64,000 nt of DNA from Chrysomallon squamiferum (GCA_012295275.1 CM022677.1:8173630-8237629); one strand, 5' to 3'. Counted from the first letter of the stretch, positions 21,670-34,900 are shown. Notes: generated from the letters alone by a model not told the origin. Translations and numbers: made by a program.

Positions 21670-22925
21670 TACTTATTTTGTGACAAATGTTCTGTAATGA
21701 TTAGAATGTAGCTTACAGGCGCCCTGCACGTTACACACGTATCAGTAACAGTAAGAATGTCTTCATGTTTTCCACTGTGTGGATAAAAAGAAACACAATA
21801 ACAGTTATCTGATTCACATGTCGTAATACAGTGACTGGAACTTATCGACACTCAGGTTAAATAAGATGACTAAAATTCAGCAATTTTTGTTTACAGTTTT
21901 GTGGAGTAGAATTTGTTGTTATGAATAGGTGAGATAAAATACGAGTAAATCTCCAACCCAAACATTTTAGATTTTTTTATTATTAGTAGTAGTAGTAGCA
22001 GTAGTAGTACTAGTATAACTACTACTACTACAATTGCTGCTATTATTATTACTATTATAAGTATTATTAAAGTATTATTATTATTGATATTTGAAACAAT
22101 GACATTGGAAAATAGTTTGACTTTGTACTGTATCGTTTAAAAACATCACTATATGAACGAGCTTACTGAAAGGCTATGAAAACCAGCGAAGCGATAACTT
22201 GTATTATTCATACTGGACGTTTTTGTGCTCATGTTTTCTAAATAATCTGGTTCAACAAAACATTCATTCACAATATCAACAAGATGTCAAAATTGTGACG
22301 GTTTTATTCAGACACACTATTCTCACACACAAACACACACACGTAAGGTAAACTGCAAATTAAAATACTTAGTAACACCGCTGACGTAATATTCAATCCC
22401 CTGTTCAATTCCCTATTTCCAAACATTTGAGAATTGCTCTCTGATTCAAACAGAAATATACTTGCTTGGTTTAGCTAAATAATAAAATATACAATATTAT
22501 AATTTCATTAATTTAATTGCTTCTTTCTTTCTTTCTTTCTGTCTTTATTTATTTATCTTAAATAGAACGAAATAAAATATATATAATAAAGGAATATATA
22601 TTACTATAATTTTATTACCATTGTGTATATCTGACTAATATCATATATTCACCTTGTATCATGTTTTCATTATTATAGTTTATTTATATATCTTACGAAA
22701 AAAACTGATACTATTCAAATTTAAAGAAGAAGTAATTTTGGCGGCTAAATGTATTATCTTTCTCCGACCTTCTACAAACCAGTTGCTGTGTCTATTATTA
22801 CCGCACGTGTGACAGACTGTAACATGCATTTAAAAAATTAATGAACTACACTAATTATGTTAAGGTAGTTGTTACTTTCACTGCTGTTTACTTTACCACA
22901 ACCATTTAAAACATTCACGATTATT
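21670..22925. other. Intergenic, partly duplicated
   Basis: No gene is seen. Bases 22400-22700 match 29780-30060, and 22725-22930 match 30090-30250 and 33345-33550. It also holds trinucleotide runs near 21990-22085. Confidence 0.6.
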
Positions 22926-23100
22926 TTTATCTCAGAAGAAACAAAAGTGTTCTAGAAAGTTTCAAGACGTCCACCCCTTTATTGAAATTGGTTTATTCCA
23001 CTCACCGAGTGACGTCTGTCAAAACCGACTTCTCCGCCAGCAAACTGACATTGAAGAGAACTGTTTGCAGGTGTTAAACTTTTCATTTCTTAAGACAAAG
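22926..23100 (+). promoter_or_regulatory. Orphan promoter/first exon of TRIM-like gene
   Basis: Close duplicate of 33548-33732, the presumed first exon of the RING/NHL gene. It shares CACCCCTTTATTGAAATTGG, GTCTGTCAAAACCGACTT and GAACTGTTTGCAGGTGTTAA, and ends at the same donor, GACAAAG|GTAAGAAG. The 1.1 kb after it also matches the gene's first intron, but no RING exon follows. If transcribed, it would start an orphan transcript or splice to the distant real exon. Confidence 0.45.
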
Positions 23101-23108
23101 GTAAGAAG

Positions 23109-23170
<62 letters not shown>

Positions 23171-24096
23171 TTTGTTGTTCTTGTTATTTCGTTAGTGTAA
23201 GATATTATAAAATAAAACAGTAATCTAGGTCATTTTCATAATAACATTTTTGTACAAAATTGTTTAGTGTTAGAGTGGAGGTTGTTGCTCAGTGGTCAGA
23301 GAAAAGCAGTGTCTGGCGATGTGTTGTCGCATTTATCTTTCTCGATTACTTTATCAGTGAATTAAGCCATTTAACTGCAGATTAAAAATGTGTTGAGTTC
23401 ACGTTAATAAAATAATGTTCAGCAGCAATCAGAAATTCATTCGTTTACTATGAAATGTTTCGTTCTTATTACACTGACTACATTACTTCTGTGAATGTCA
23501 CGTTTCTTTCATTGTCTACATTCGAGTTTTAACATGAAAATGAGTGAGCTTGGTTACGTAGCATAGGCCGAAATAGTGGTGTGCGAAATTACCTTGCAGC
23601 ATTCCTTGACACGTCACAAATGTTTATTTATTTATTTATTTCATGCTTTGTTTCATATAACGTATTAAAGTGGAACTGTCGTTTTCCTTCTCAAACTGAC
23701 GTTAAATTTAGCAAGCTTGTAATTCACTTTAATAGTTCTTTTATTTTCTTACAAAGAAAATAAAATTAATAAATGAATCAATAAATGAGTACTTTAAATA
23801 GCATATTTATAATTTTATAATTAAATTCGCACGTTTATTTATTTATTTTATCCTTTCATTTATTTATTTATTTATATATTCCGTTGGCCCTTTGAAGTAA
23901 ACGGAATTGATATTTTATTTTTATTTTGTGTGTGAATGTTTTCTTTACTTTTGTTTGTTTGTTGTTTTGATTCAAAAATCTTTTAATTTTGACCTCCAGT
24001 CAGTTCTTTTCAACTGCTATTCTTGTCTCTTATTGCTATTTATTCATTTATTTATTTATTTAATTATTTATTTATTTATTTATGATGATGATGATG

Positions 24097-24132
<36 letters not shown>

Positions 24133-24230
24133 TTGTTTATTTATTTATTTATTTTTTTGTTATAATATTTAATCATATCAAAATATACTTTTTTATATAA
24201 AAATGCATTTGTTTTATTTTCTAAAATCTT
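23101..24230 (+). repeat. Duplicate of TRIM-like gene intron 1
   Basis: Matches 33733-34720 in order, including ATCAGAGAAAAG/CAGTGTCTGGCGATG, CATAGGCCGAAATAGTGGTG and CCGTTGGCCCTTTGAAGTAA. It contains (ATT)n(TTTA)n at 23110-23172 and (ATG)n(ATT)n at 24081-24135. Confidence 0.85.
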
Positions 24231-24559
24231 CAGAATATGAAATATGTATTATAATTTTCTTCCAGTGTAAATACATACATTTAACTCTCTCTCTGTGAAA
24301 ATGTAAAATTATACAATTTAGAATTTTCTGAAAATGAATGTGTGAATAAAATGCCTTCTGTAAACTGTGAATATGAAAGAAAATTACTCAGTATTTTTTA
24401 CTGAAAAGTACGCAGCAAACTAATAGAAACACGTTCCATGTATCAGTTCATGTCTTTTGTTTATTGAGACTACTGAATCAAGATTAATAAAGCGTAATTT
24501 TTATATTACTGACTGTCACGCGGATTTCTCTAAGTTGTAAATGTGTATCTGTCTCGGGC

Positions 24560-24755
24560 AGATAATAACGAGAACGTTACGACGGCAACGACGGCGGCAT
24601 TAGCACAGATAATAATAATATATTTTAGTATAAATAGGACATGAAAAGAAAGCAACAATATTAACGAATAAAAAACCAAAAGGAAGAATGAAGTGTACTG
24701 GAATAACGTTAGGAACAACGCCGGTACAACGGCAACGACGGCGACATTAACATAC
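24560..24755 (-). repeat. GCCGTCGT repeat, inverted copies
   Basis: On the minus strand two units read ATGTCGCCGTCGTTGCCGT or close, followed by GGCGTTGTTCCTAACGTTAT. They are the same family as the plus-strand cluster at 37495-38190. Confidence 0.8.
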
Positions 24756-25086
24756 ACACACACACATATTTAAAATTTATATGTGATGTGATTTCAAATC
24801 ATTAAATTTATTATTTAAAATTTTGTTGCTGTTTTATTGTGTCATAGCTTTTTAAACTTATTTATTTTTCTGTTTTTGTTATTGTCAGTGTTACTTTTTC
24901 TTTATCTATATTATTGTTGTTGTTGTTGTTGTTTGTTGTTGGCGGTGTTGTTGGGTACTCAAAAGTAATTTTAACTACAGTTAACTATAAGTTTAAATCT
25001 TTTTATCCTGATTTCAGAAACATAATATTTAAAATTGTGAGTCAAATTGTTCGAAAGTTATGGATTTTTTAAAATAAAACAAAAAT

Positions 25087-25088
<2 letters not shown>

Positions 25089-25131
<43 letters not shown>
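25089..25131. repeat. (CA)n microsatellite
   Basis: About twenty-one CA units. Confidence 0.97.
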
Positions 25132-25134
<3 letters not shown>

Positions 25135-25819
25135 TTATTAACAAAATAAATTAGTCTGAGTTTGACCAACTACTTGGAGCGAGTTGTTACACTGTTAACA
25201 ATTACTAATTGTTAGTAACTTTCCCCACCTTACAAACGTTATACAGTGTTACACAGCGTTATACAGCGTTATACAGTGTTATACAGTGTTATACAGTGTT
25301 CCTTACTGTTTATTCGATACCGAATTTCACCAACAACAGTACGTTGTTTTTTATAACAAATAATTATTCAGCTATTTCTAATATAGCAGAAATTAAACCG
25401 TTAGTTAACAGAGTCAATTCAGAAATTCGACCAACTCATTTGTCATTATTATTACTATGACCGTTGCTGTTGTTGTTACGAGAGGCTGAGAAATACAGTT
25501 AAGGTTATAACCGTCTCATTGTTTTAAAGTGTGTATACAACAACAGCAACAATAAAATTATTTGTACTTGCAAGTTATCTATATTATTGTTGTTGTTGTT
25601 GTTGTTTGTTGTTGGCGGTGTTGTTAGGTACTGAAAAGTAATTTTAATTTTAGGAAATAAAGGTTGACTACAGTTAACTATAACTGTAGATCTTTTTATC
25701 CTGATTTCAGAAACATTATTTTTTATATATATTTTTTTTCGGATATATATTATTTCATTATGAATTAAGAATTCATTACAAACAGTAGAATGATCAAATT
25801 AATTTATTAATTAATTAAA

Positions 25820-25849
25820 GATTTAAAAAAAAAAAAAAAAAAAAAAAAA
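25820..25849. repeat. Poly(A) tract
   Basis: Run of about 24 A after TTTAAA; it may be slippage or an old retroposon tail. Confidence 0.7.
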
Positions 25850-25864
25850 GCGACCCCCAGAAAA

Positions 25865-26840
25865 AAGGATGTCAATATTACATGTGTCCGATTGGTCCTG
25901 TGGTGTAACACTGTCTATATTACATGTAACAGACTGGTCACATGATGTATCGTTATCCATGTTACATAACAGACTGGCTTGTAACAAACAAGAAGAAGGA
26001 AAAGATCAAGTTCAGAAAACAGTGACAAAAAAATGAAACAACTGGAGTGTGTACTTGATCGTCTGAAGAACGTTATCTCTTGTTGAAGGAATGATTATAC
26101 TGGAATTAATGATGGAAGTGAAATGAGTAAAGATGAATTCATTGACTGACCTGGCTCGAGAACATATTTTTATATAAACAAAGGGCCATAACTCTGAAAA
26201 GCTTATATTATGGCTAAAAATAGTTGAGATTCAGTATTAACTAATGGAAATTTCAGTTCCTGACACAAATGAAGTCCAGTTTTAAATTTTTTTACTGCTT
26301 ATAGAAATGTTAAATGCATTATAAAACATTTTGAAAGTTAAACATTGTCAGAGAAAAAAAAAATAGTTTAGTAAATCTTTGACTGTGGGTTAAAGTTACG
26401 TGATTTAGTTATACATACATCTAATGTTTGTTTTACTTTAGTTTATTTGGAAACATTGTTAAGTGATAGGAAATGACTTGGTTAGATTTATTTCAAAACA
26501 TCTTAATTTTATAACACTGTTACGAGTAAGGTTTATGCCCAGGGTTAGCTTAAATAGCTGAAAACGCTACAAAATCTGGAAAATCATATGAGGAGTTTCA
26601 GAAGTATGGTTAGCATTTTGGTTAGGGTTTTGGTTAGGTTTAGGTTAGTCCAACTTTTGTGCAGATTTAAATGTCAGTTAACCTGAAGCGTGACTTCATT
26701 CAGCACAAACTGACAATTTATAGATTTTTGGTAAAAGTAAATCAGTTCTGAAAGAGAACGTCGTTTATCGAAAACCTTCGAAACATTTTTTTTTTTTTTT
26801 AAATGTTTTATACGTAAATATGTATTTGTTAAATTGGCTT
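25865..26840. repeat. Duplicate of 18.2-19.2 kb block
   Basis: Retains the 42-bp-type repeat, the CAACTGGAGTGTGTACT block, GGAATTAATGATGGAAGTGA and the GGTTAGG stretch, with many small differences. Confidence 0.9.
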
Positions 26841-26879
26841 GTCAACTAACATGTTGTCATACAAATCAAGATCGTATAA

Positions 26880-27046
26880 CGTAATAATAATAATAATAAT
26901 AATAATTATTGGTTTTTGATTTATCGGTTTTTTATACTTCCTTTTTTATTTGTTTGGACCTACATACGATCCTGAAGACTTCGCTGTGTGTTGATTTCTT
27001 TTCAAATAATGCTAGCAGTTCTTAATTACATTATTAAACGTACTGC

Positions 27047-27088
<42 letters not shown>

Positions 27089-27219
27089 TGTGACGAAGAT
27101 ATTAAATATTTTCTTTGCTATAACGTTAAACACGGATATCTATGAAACTGTCTCTTCTAATATGCAAAACTAACACTAGCAATAACAATAACAATAACAC
27201 TACTACTACTACTACTACG

Positions 27220-27264
<45 letters not shown>

Positions 27265-28800
27265 TGTGACGAAGATATTAAATATTTTCTTTGCTATAGC
27301 GTTAAACACGGATATCTATGAAACTGTTTTATTAGATACATTTCTCTTCTAATATGACGTCAGCAAGGAAAACTCGGGTCTGAGGAAGAACAAGCGACAA
27401 GCGGTGCTTTGCACAACCCGGCTGTTCCTTTTGATGAACACCGAGGTCACTGGAGATGAACTTTAAACTTTGACCTTGCTTTGATAAGTGATGAACATTT
27501 ACCAGCGAGATATAGTAAGATACTTTTCTCACTTTTGGTACGGCCATCATGCTGACTATTTGTTTTATATATATATATTTTTTTCTTATTATTATTAAAT
27601 ATGTCTCTAAATTAATAAATTTAAGCTGTTAATCCGTTATTTATCTAGTGGATAATTTACAAATCCCTGTCAAACAGGTCATAGACGGTGATAACAACAA
27701 CATAAACAATTGCAATAACACTAACAATAACTCTACTACTACTACTACATATAATAATAATAATAATAATAATCATATCGAACACAAAAACTATAGACTT
27801 GAATAGTGAACTGGCGGCTTCAGGTCTTTTCGCAAGATTATATAAATAAACCTTTCGAAAATAAAACATGCAAGGTGATTATATGATTTTAGTCACATAA
27901 ACACAATTGTAATAAATTAAGAACTGGATAAAATAGTGTATAGTTTACAAAATCTTATCTTCTTTTGTCTGGATTGTGCTGTTTGTGTAACTCACATTTT
28001 GTTAGCAATTGTCATTTGATTTATTCTTCACCGGACGACTAAATTGTGAGGTACTTTCAAACTACTTTTTCTTTTATTATCAGTTTTTAAATTATACTAA
28101 ATGAGGAGATTACACCATGTCATTCTCAGTATAAAATTCGAGACCCAGCACTTCAGTGTTATATTAATACAGATTTATTTGACATGACGAAGTATTTTAT
28201 CTCTGTGTGTCACGCGGTCCTGCTGAATCACGCGGTCAGCTGTTGTCTGCCAGGAGAGAAAACTATTTCTTATCAGTGTCAGTAAAATTCATGATTGATA
28301 AAACCTCAAACGTCAACCGCTTTTTAAGTAATTTATTATGTTGTTGTGTTTTATCTTTATAAGATCCAGTATAATCCAGTTCGTCGTTCAGTTTCTGATT
28401 AGAATTTTTCCACTGAGTGCGTGTGTCTGTGTGTGTGCGTGTGTCTGTGTGTGTGCGTGTGTATGTGTATGGTAACGTGTCAGTGTGTGTGTGTATGCGT
28501 ATTTGTATGTGTTTATTGTGTGTGCTGTGTGTGAACGTGTCAGAGTGTTTGAATGTGAATGTATGTGTGTATCTGTGTGTGTTGTGCGTGAATGTACGTG
28601 TGTAACTTGAAGCATTCAATAAATAAATAAATAAATAAATACATAAATAAAAATTAAATATATAAAAAACATATAATCTAAAAAAAAGTAAAAAAAGAAA
28701 GACGGATTCCTTTGTCACTAAAGCAGAAAGTAAAGGCAACCTGTGTTAAAATGTTTCTCTATATTTGTAAACTATTAAATAGAACTAACACAATATTCTG
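26880..28800. other. Copy B extra material
   Basis: No gene is supported. A short internal duplication is obvious: ATTGTGACGAAGATATTAAA with (AAT)n before it and GTTAAACACGGATATCTATG after it, at 27045-27145 and 27215-27322. A GT-rich tract lies at 28415-28605. Confidence 0.6.
28415..28605. repeat. GTGT/GCGT microsatellite complex
   Basis: Interrupted GT-rich tract with GCGTGTGTCTGTGTGTGT units; frames across it encode only Val/Cys or His/Thr strings. Confidence 0.9.
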
Positions 28801-28825
28801 TAGATTTAGTGACAAAGCTGTAGAT

Positions 28826-29112
28826 CAGTGATGGGAAAACTGCGGCCCGCGCGGCTTTTTGAGTGGCCCGCCTAATTTCACAAGGAAAATAACATTAATT
28901 CAAATTTTATAAAATTAGTCATTTTGTATCTACTAATATACTAAAACACATGTAATTTTTTTTATTATAACATTTCCTGAAGTAAATGAAAATGAAAAAT
29001 TTCTTAAAATAAACTCTACGTAAAAACACAAAATCGCCTAAATTAGTAACTGCGGCCCGCCTGAGGATGAGCCATGTCTCATGTGGCCCGCTTCTCGAAA
29101 AATGTTGCCCAA
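28826..29112. mobile_element. hAT-like MITE, 287 bp
   Basis: The element starts CAGTGATGGGAAAACTGCGG and ends GTTGCCCAA, so its ends are imperfect inverted repeats (CAGTGATGGGAAAAC versus CTTGGGCAACA). It is flanked by GTAGAT on both sides (28820-28825 and 29113-29118). Internal GCGGCCCGC and GTGGCCCGC motifs are typical of non-autonomous hAT elements. It has no coding capacity. A paralogous site at about 31665-31700 lacks it. Confidence 0.7.
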
Positions 29113-29285
29113 GTAGATAAACAGAATGCGAGTCAGCTGCACAATAATATTTAATCTTTTAGATTTATTACAAAGTTTGTGTTAATGTTAATTTATATTA
29201 TTTCCTTTTACCTTCTTTCTTTTCTTTCTTATTTTGTTTTTTAATTTTGTTTTTAAATTATTTATTATTACATATTACATGTTAT

Positions 29286-29328
29286 TATAATAATAATAAT
29301 GATAATAATAATAATAATAATAATAATA

Positions 29329-29396
<68 letters not shown>
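29286..29396. repeat. (AAT)n(ATT)n palindromic microsatellite
   Basis: About 14 AAT units followed by about 22 ATT units, so the two halves can pair into a hairpin. Confidence 0.95.
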
Positions 29397-29397
<1 letters not shown>

Positions 29398-29483
29398 AGT
29401 AATTTTATTCGCTATTCAGGATTAAATAACACGTATTTTTGCTATGGTCTTCAGCAGACGTATTGCTATATCTTTACTACATG

Positions 29484-29486
<3 letters not shown>

Positions 29487-29530
<44 letters not shown>
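29487..29530. repeat. (GA)n microsatellite
   Basis: About 44 bp. The 250 bp after it matches the DNA after the GA run at 32994, so both GA tracts are paralogous. Confidence 0.95.
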
Positions 29531-29531
<1 letters not shown>

Positions 29532-30270
29532 TTTCTCTATACTGTTTTTTAGATTAACATTTAACAATATACTATAACTTTATAAATACTTGAAAGGTCA
29601 CATTAGAACATCTAAAGAGTGCTTAACTATTGGTTAAGAGGCAGCTCCTCCTTTGTCGCTTAATGACGTAGTCATAGCAACTCGTTAAATGAGGAGTGCC
29701 TGCATTTGCATTCGTCTTTCTTATAAATGTTTGTATTATACCCCCTCTAGTGTGTACCTGAACTAACCTCACATTACAAACACTTGAGAATTGCTGTCTG
29801 ATTCAAACAAACAGAAATGCACATGCTTGCATTAGTCAAATAATAAAATATATAACATTATAATAACATGAATTTAATCGTTAGTATGAGTAATTTATTT
29901 ATTTATTTATTTATTTATTTTAAATAGAATGAAATAAAATTTACATAATAAAGGAAATATATTATTCTTATTTTATTACTACTGTGTAACGTGACTAAAA
30001 TCATATATTCACGTTGTATGTTTCTGTTTCGAAAGGTTTATTTATTTATCTTACGAAAGACCTGAAACCGCCAGTTCACTATTCAAGTTTAAACAAGATT
30101 TAATTTTGGCGGCTAATTGTATTATTTTTCTCCGTGTTTCTACAAAACTGTTGTTATGTGTGATAGAATGTAACATGCATTTTAAAAAATAATGAAGTAC
30201 ACAAACTATGTTAAGGTAGTTGTTACTGCTGTTTACTTTACCATCAGAATTCAGAGACAGGAACAATAAA
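29531..30270. repeat. Third partial copy of TRIM-upstream block
   Basis: Bases 29575-29755 match 33145-33330, and 29780-30250 match 22400-22930. They share GTAATTTTGGCGGCTAA-like and GTTAAGGTAGTTGTTACT blocks. Similarity stops just before the presumed first exon, so this copy carries no exon. Confidence 0.75.
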
Positions 30271-30399
30271 TATTAGCATGATGCTAGTGATCATCAACAT
30301 GTGACTTTTATGTAGTGTACAGAATTCGCAGTGCATATCATGCTTAGTTAATAAGAGGCACAGTTATTTTTTTCGTTGGTTTTTTTTGGGGGGGTTGTT

Positions 30400-30410
30400 A
30401 TTTTTTTTTG

Positions 30411-30441
<31 letters not shown>
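30400..30441. repeat. T-rich tract
   Basis: Two long T-runs separated by a G, preceded by a G-run at about 30388. Confidence 0.9.
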
Positions 30442-30557
30442 CTTACAGACTATTTCTCTAAGGCATTATTATCATTATTGTTGTTTTTGTGTCGTTGATG
30501 TTACTGTTCGTGATGTTATTGTTATTATTTCTTTATTGTTGTTGTTATTACTATTAC

Positions 30558-30581
30558 TGTTATTATTATTATTATTATTAT

Positions 30582-30633
<52 letters not shown>
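30558..30633. repeat. (TTA)n(CTA)n microsatellite
   Basis: About eight ATT followed by about seventeen CTA/ACT units, paralogous to the TTA run at 20960-20990. Confidence 0.95.
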
Positions 30634-30705
30634 GTATGACCCATTGCATAAAATGTTCTATTCACAGATATGAAGGATGTTCTTTGACCCCCTCTCTCAT
30701 TAATA

Positions 30706-30975
30706 CATACAAACAACAAAACTTAGTAACTGATATCCTAAAAACGTGACTAGATACTAAACTGGATAAAACACTGGGGATCTGTAAACTCGTCTTTTAA
30801 AGCCCAAAGTTACAAATCATATTTCGTCTTTTCTTCTCTATTCACGCTCGAGTAACTTGGAACAAGGGACTGATTCACAATAATCACAGAGGAGGAGAAC
30901 AGGGCCGATACTGAGACTTCAGTGTTTTTAGGACGAGGAACAAAACCATATATCTTTGTTTCATTTCGTTGCCTT
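30706..30975. repeat. Dispersed 250-bp repeat, copy 3
   Basis: Closest to the copy at 21060-21320 and collinear with it on both sides. Confidence 0.85.
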
Positions 30976-31109
30976 TTAACGTAACAACAACAGTAACAAC
31001 GACTTATATATGTATATATCCTGTTTCATTCATACGTGCAAGTAACGAAAAAATATGTAAAGGAATACATAGAAATGAAGAAATAAATACAAACATAAAC
31101 AAAAGGAAT

Positions 31110-31300
31110 ACCCGAGATACGGAAACGTGACTACCTCACTAGAGATCTTAGACACGAGTTGTAAATCCTGATGTTAGAGTTGGCGTTTTGTCTTTTGTTT
31201 ACTGTGCACGTTCATGTTAGTTTAAACAAGGGACTGATTCACATAATCAAAGTGGAGGGTGACAGGGCTGGTACTGAGATTTGTAGAAATTAATGGTGAG
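31110..31300. repeat. Dispersed 250-bp repeat, copy 4 (diverged)
   Basis: Keeps CAAGGGACTGATTCACATAA and GACAGGGCTGGTACTGAGA but has lost several internal blocks. Confidence 0.7.
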
Positions 31301-32045
31301 AAATAAAATTGAGAAAGATAGTTTGACACACATACACATATACAGAGATCCAACAGCAAAACTGAAAACATTATAATGTTAAATGGCTTGACCATTTTTT
31401 TAATTAGGAAATAATAAAATAGTCATTAAAATAACTTCACAACACCTTTCTACTATTATCATCCATCTGAATGTTAAAGTTTTCGAAAGTTTTCTGACAA
31501 AACTAAAATATGACGATTTACATAATTATTTAATTATTTTTATAGCTGTTATTTCTATTACAACAAATATAATATAGTTTACTTATTTACTATTTATTTC
31601 AATAATACTGCAAATGTTTTTGTTTGTTTATTAATTTATGTATTCATATATTTATTTATAAATGTACTGACAAAGTTGTAGAATCAGCTGCACATTATCA
31701 CCATATTTCATATAATTAATAATTAATAAAGGGAAATCATTTAATTACACTAACAGAAAATACTAATTTTACTCAATGAGATTTGTTACACACACACACA
31801 CAAACACACACACGTATGTCTAGATGTTTCTGTGAGAGAGAGATTAGATTAGTTAATTAATAAAATAATAAACTGCATTAAATTTACAAAAGTTACAATT
31901 ATACTTCTTGATTGCGTAAATTTGATAAAGGTGACATTTAAAAGAATTGTATCATGTCTCTGCATGAACCTGAGACACACGTAAGAACCTCTCTCTCTCA
32001 AAACAAACAGTATGTTTAGATCAGTCAATTAATGAAACACATGCT

Positions 32046-32082
<37 letters not shown>

Positions 32083-32340
32083 ATTATTATTATTATTTTT
32101 ATTACTAAAAGCATACGTTATCTTTGTGTTCTACGTTTTATTCTATTGATTATTGATATATCTTATAAAAAGGATCGATACTCGTCTGTATATAACTATA
32201 TTATTATCTTTCTCTGTTCTCTAACACATTTGTAAAGCTGGCTCACACTGGACGACAAGATAAAAAATTGTAACAGTTTTATTCACAGCTAAACGAAAGT
32301 CTAAGATTTCATTATGTCATTTTGACCTTTACTTTCCTGT
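31301..32340. other. AT-rich spacer
   Basis: No gene is seen. It includes an (AT)n run at 32053-32080 and the paralogous empty site for the MITE near 31665-31700. Confidence 0.6.
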
Positions 32341-32368
32341 CCCGCTCTCATACATGTTATATTTAGGA

Positions 32369-32372
<4 letters not shown>

Positions 32373-32419
<47 letters not shown>

Positions 32420-32562
32420 TGTGTGTCTATATCTATCTATCTGTCTATCTATATATATATATATATATATATACATACACACACATATATATATACACAC
32501 ACACACACACATATATGTACACATATACACACACACATACACACACACACACATACACACAT
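32373..32562. repeat. (GT)n(TA)n(CA)n microsatellite complex
   Basis: A GT run to 32426, then CTAT and TA steps, then CA and CATA steps. The GT and CA halves are complementary and could fold back. Confidence 0.95.
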
Positions 32563-32989
32563 CAAATCAAAAATTATAATTAAAGGTAACGCCTTTGTAA
32601 CAAATATGTAAATTAAAATACTCAGAAAACAATTATGTTACATTATACCAACATTGCTGGCATAATATTCAATCCCTTATTTGGTAAAACTATTGATAAA
32701 CGTTACCATCCCGAAATGCTGTAGATAAACAGAGTTGGAAATATGACAGTTTTTGTTATATATATATACATATATATATATTTATTTATTTATGATAATT
32801 AAGTGTTAGGCTGGGAAATAAATTACACCACAAAGAATAACATTTACACACTTACATTTATTACACAGTTTCTGTTTATCTTAATTTACATTATTTCTAT
32901 TACTTACTTTCTTTTCTTTTTCATTATTTTACGTTATTTTTCAAAATTATTTTTATTTCATTTTATTAGTAGTAGTAGTTTATTATTAG

Positions 32990-32993
<4 letters not shown>

Positions 32994-33048
<55 letters not shown>
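32994..33048. repeat. (GA)n microsatellite
   Basis: About 55 bp; paralogous with the run at 29487. Confidence 0.95.
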
Positions 33049-33049
<1 letters not shown>

Positions 33050-33344
33050 GTTGTTATAGTCTGCTACTCTTTAGACGGGACGAGCCAAATATTAAATATT
33101 CAGTCTAGTCACCGTGATACTGTATAAACATATACAAATAATCCACAACTTTATAAATGCTACAAAGGTGACATTAAAACAGCATCTAAAGATGGCTACC
33201 AATACATTGTACGTAAGGAGTGGCTTCTCGCTTATTGACCAATTCCCTTAATGACGTTGGCATAGGAACTGAATGAGGAATGCCTATACTTGCATTCTTT
33301 TTTCTTGTGAACGTCTGCATTATATCATCTCCTGAATTCAAGTT

Positions 33345-33732
33345 TAAACAAGAAGTAATTTTGGCGGCTAAATGTATTATCTTTCTCCGGCCTTCTACAA
33401 ACCAGTTGCTGTGTCATTATTACCATATGTGTGATAGACTGTAACACGTATTTTGAAAATTAATGAACTGCACTAACTATGTTAAGGTGTTGTTACTTTT
33501 ACTGCTGTTTACTTTACCACAAGCATTTAAAACTTTCAAGATTATTTTTTTCTCAGAAGAAACAAAAGTGTTCCAGAAAATTTCAAGGCTTCCACCCCTT
33601 TATTGAAATTGGTATATTCCACTCACCCAGTGACGTCTGTCAAAACCGACTTGTCCGCCAGCAAACTGACATTGCAGACGAATAGAACAGAACTGTTTGC
33701 AGGTGTTAAAATTTTCATTTCTTGAGACAAAG
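33345..33732 (+). promoter_or_regulatory. Promoter and 5' UTR exon of TRIM-like gene
   Basis: This is the nearest good first exon for the RING gene. It ends at GACAAAG|GTAAGAAG (33732), and the next acceptor, TTCACAG at 35103, lies two bases before the ATG. The stretch GTGACGTCTGTC resembles a CRE half and lies in the best conserved part. The same block occurs at 22727-23100 and, without the exon, at 30092-30250. The transcription start is not determined. Confidence 0.45.
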
Positions 33733-33738
33733 GTAAGA

Positions 33739-33740
33739 AG

Positions 33741-33807
<67 letters not shown>
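33739..33807. repeat. (ATT)n microsatellite in intron 1
   Basis: About 23 units; the copy-A counterpart at 23110 has about twelve units followed by TTTA. Confidence 0.95.
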
Positions 33808-34262
33808 TGTTGTTGTTGTTGTTATTGTCGTTAGTGAAAGATATTATAAAATAAAAAGTAATCTAGGTTATTTTCATAATAAAATTTCTGTACAAAATTG
33901 TTTAGTGTTAGAGTGGAGGGTGTGGCTCAGTGGTCAGAGAAAAGTAGTGTCTGGCGATGTGTTGTCGCATTTATCTTTCTCGATTACTTTATCAGTGAAT
34001 GAAGCCATTTAACTGCAGATTAAAAATTTGTTGAGTTCGACGTTAATAAAATAATGTTCAGCAGCAATCAGAAATTCATTCGTTTACTATGAAATGTTTC
34101 GTTGTTATTACACTGACTACATTATTTCTGTGAATGTCACGTTTCTTTCATTGTCTACATTCGAGTTTTACCATGAAAATGAGTGAGCTTGGTTACGTAG
34201 CATAGGCCGAAATAGTGGTGTGAGAAATTACCTTGCAGCATTCATGGACACGTCACAAATGT

Positions 34263-34301
<39 letters not shown>

Positions 34302-34667
34302 TTTCATGCTTTGTTTCATATAACGTATTACTGTAGAGCTGTCGTTTTACTTCTCAAACTTACGTCACAAGGTTAAATTTAGCATGTTTGTAATTCACTT
34401 TAATAGTTCTTTTATTTTTTTTACAAACAAAATAAATTTAATAAATGAATGAATGAATGAGTAGCTTAAATAGCATATTTATAATTTTATAATTAAATTC
34501 GCACGTTTATTTATTTATTTTATCCTTTCATTTATTTATTTATTTGTATATTCCGTTGGCCCTTTGAAGTAAACGGAATTGATACTTTATTTTTATTTTG
34601 TGTGTGAATTTTTTCTTTACTTTTGTTTGTTTGTGGCTTTGATTAAAAAATCTTTTAATTTTGACCT

Positions 34668-34712
34668 CCACTGTTATTCTTGTTATCTCTTATTGTTATT
34701 TATTTATTTATT

Positions 34713-34769
<57 letters not shown>

Positions 34770-34900
34770 TAGTTACATTTTTCTCTCTGTATTTTCCTTT
34801 TTATCTTCTCTGATTCTTCTATTTTGATGCTGTTGTTATTATTGTTATCAACTGCTATTCTTGTTATCTCTTACTGTTATTTATTTTTTATTTATTTATT

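Larger units (their letters stand above)
24100..34800. repeat. Segmental duplication, copy B (expanded)
   Basis: Same block order as 16.7-24.2 kb. It is longer because of extra material around 26.85-29.75 and 31.3-33.3 kb, and some blocks are present more than twice. The intact RING/NHL gene lies immediately downstream, so copy B supplies its apparent promoter. Confidence 0.75.
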
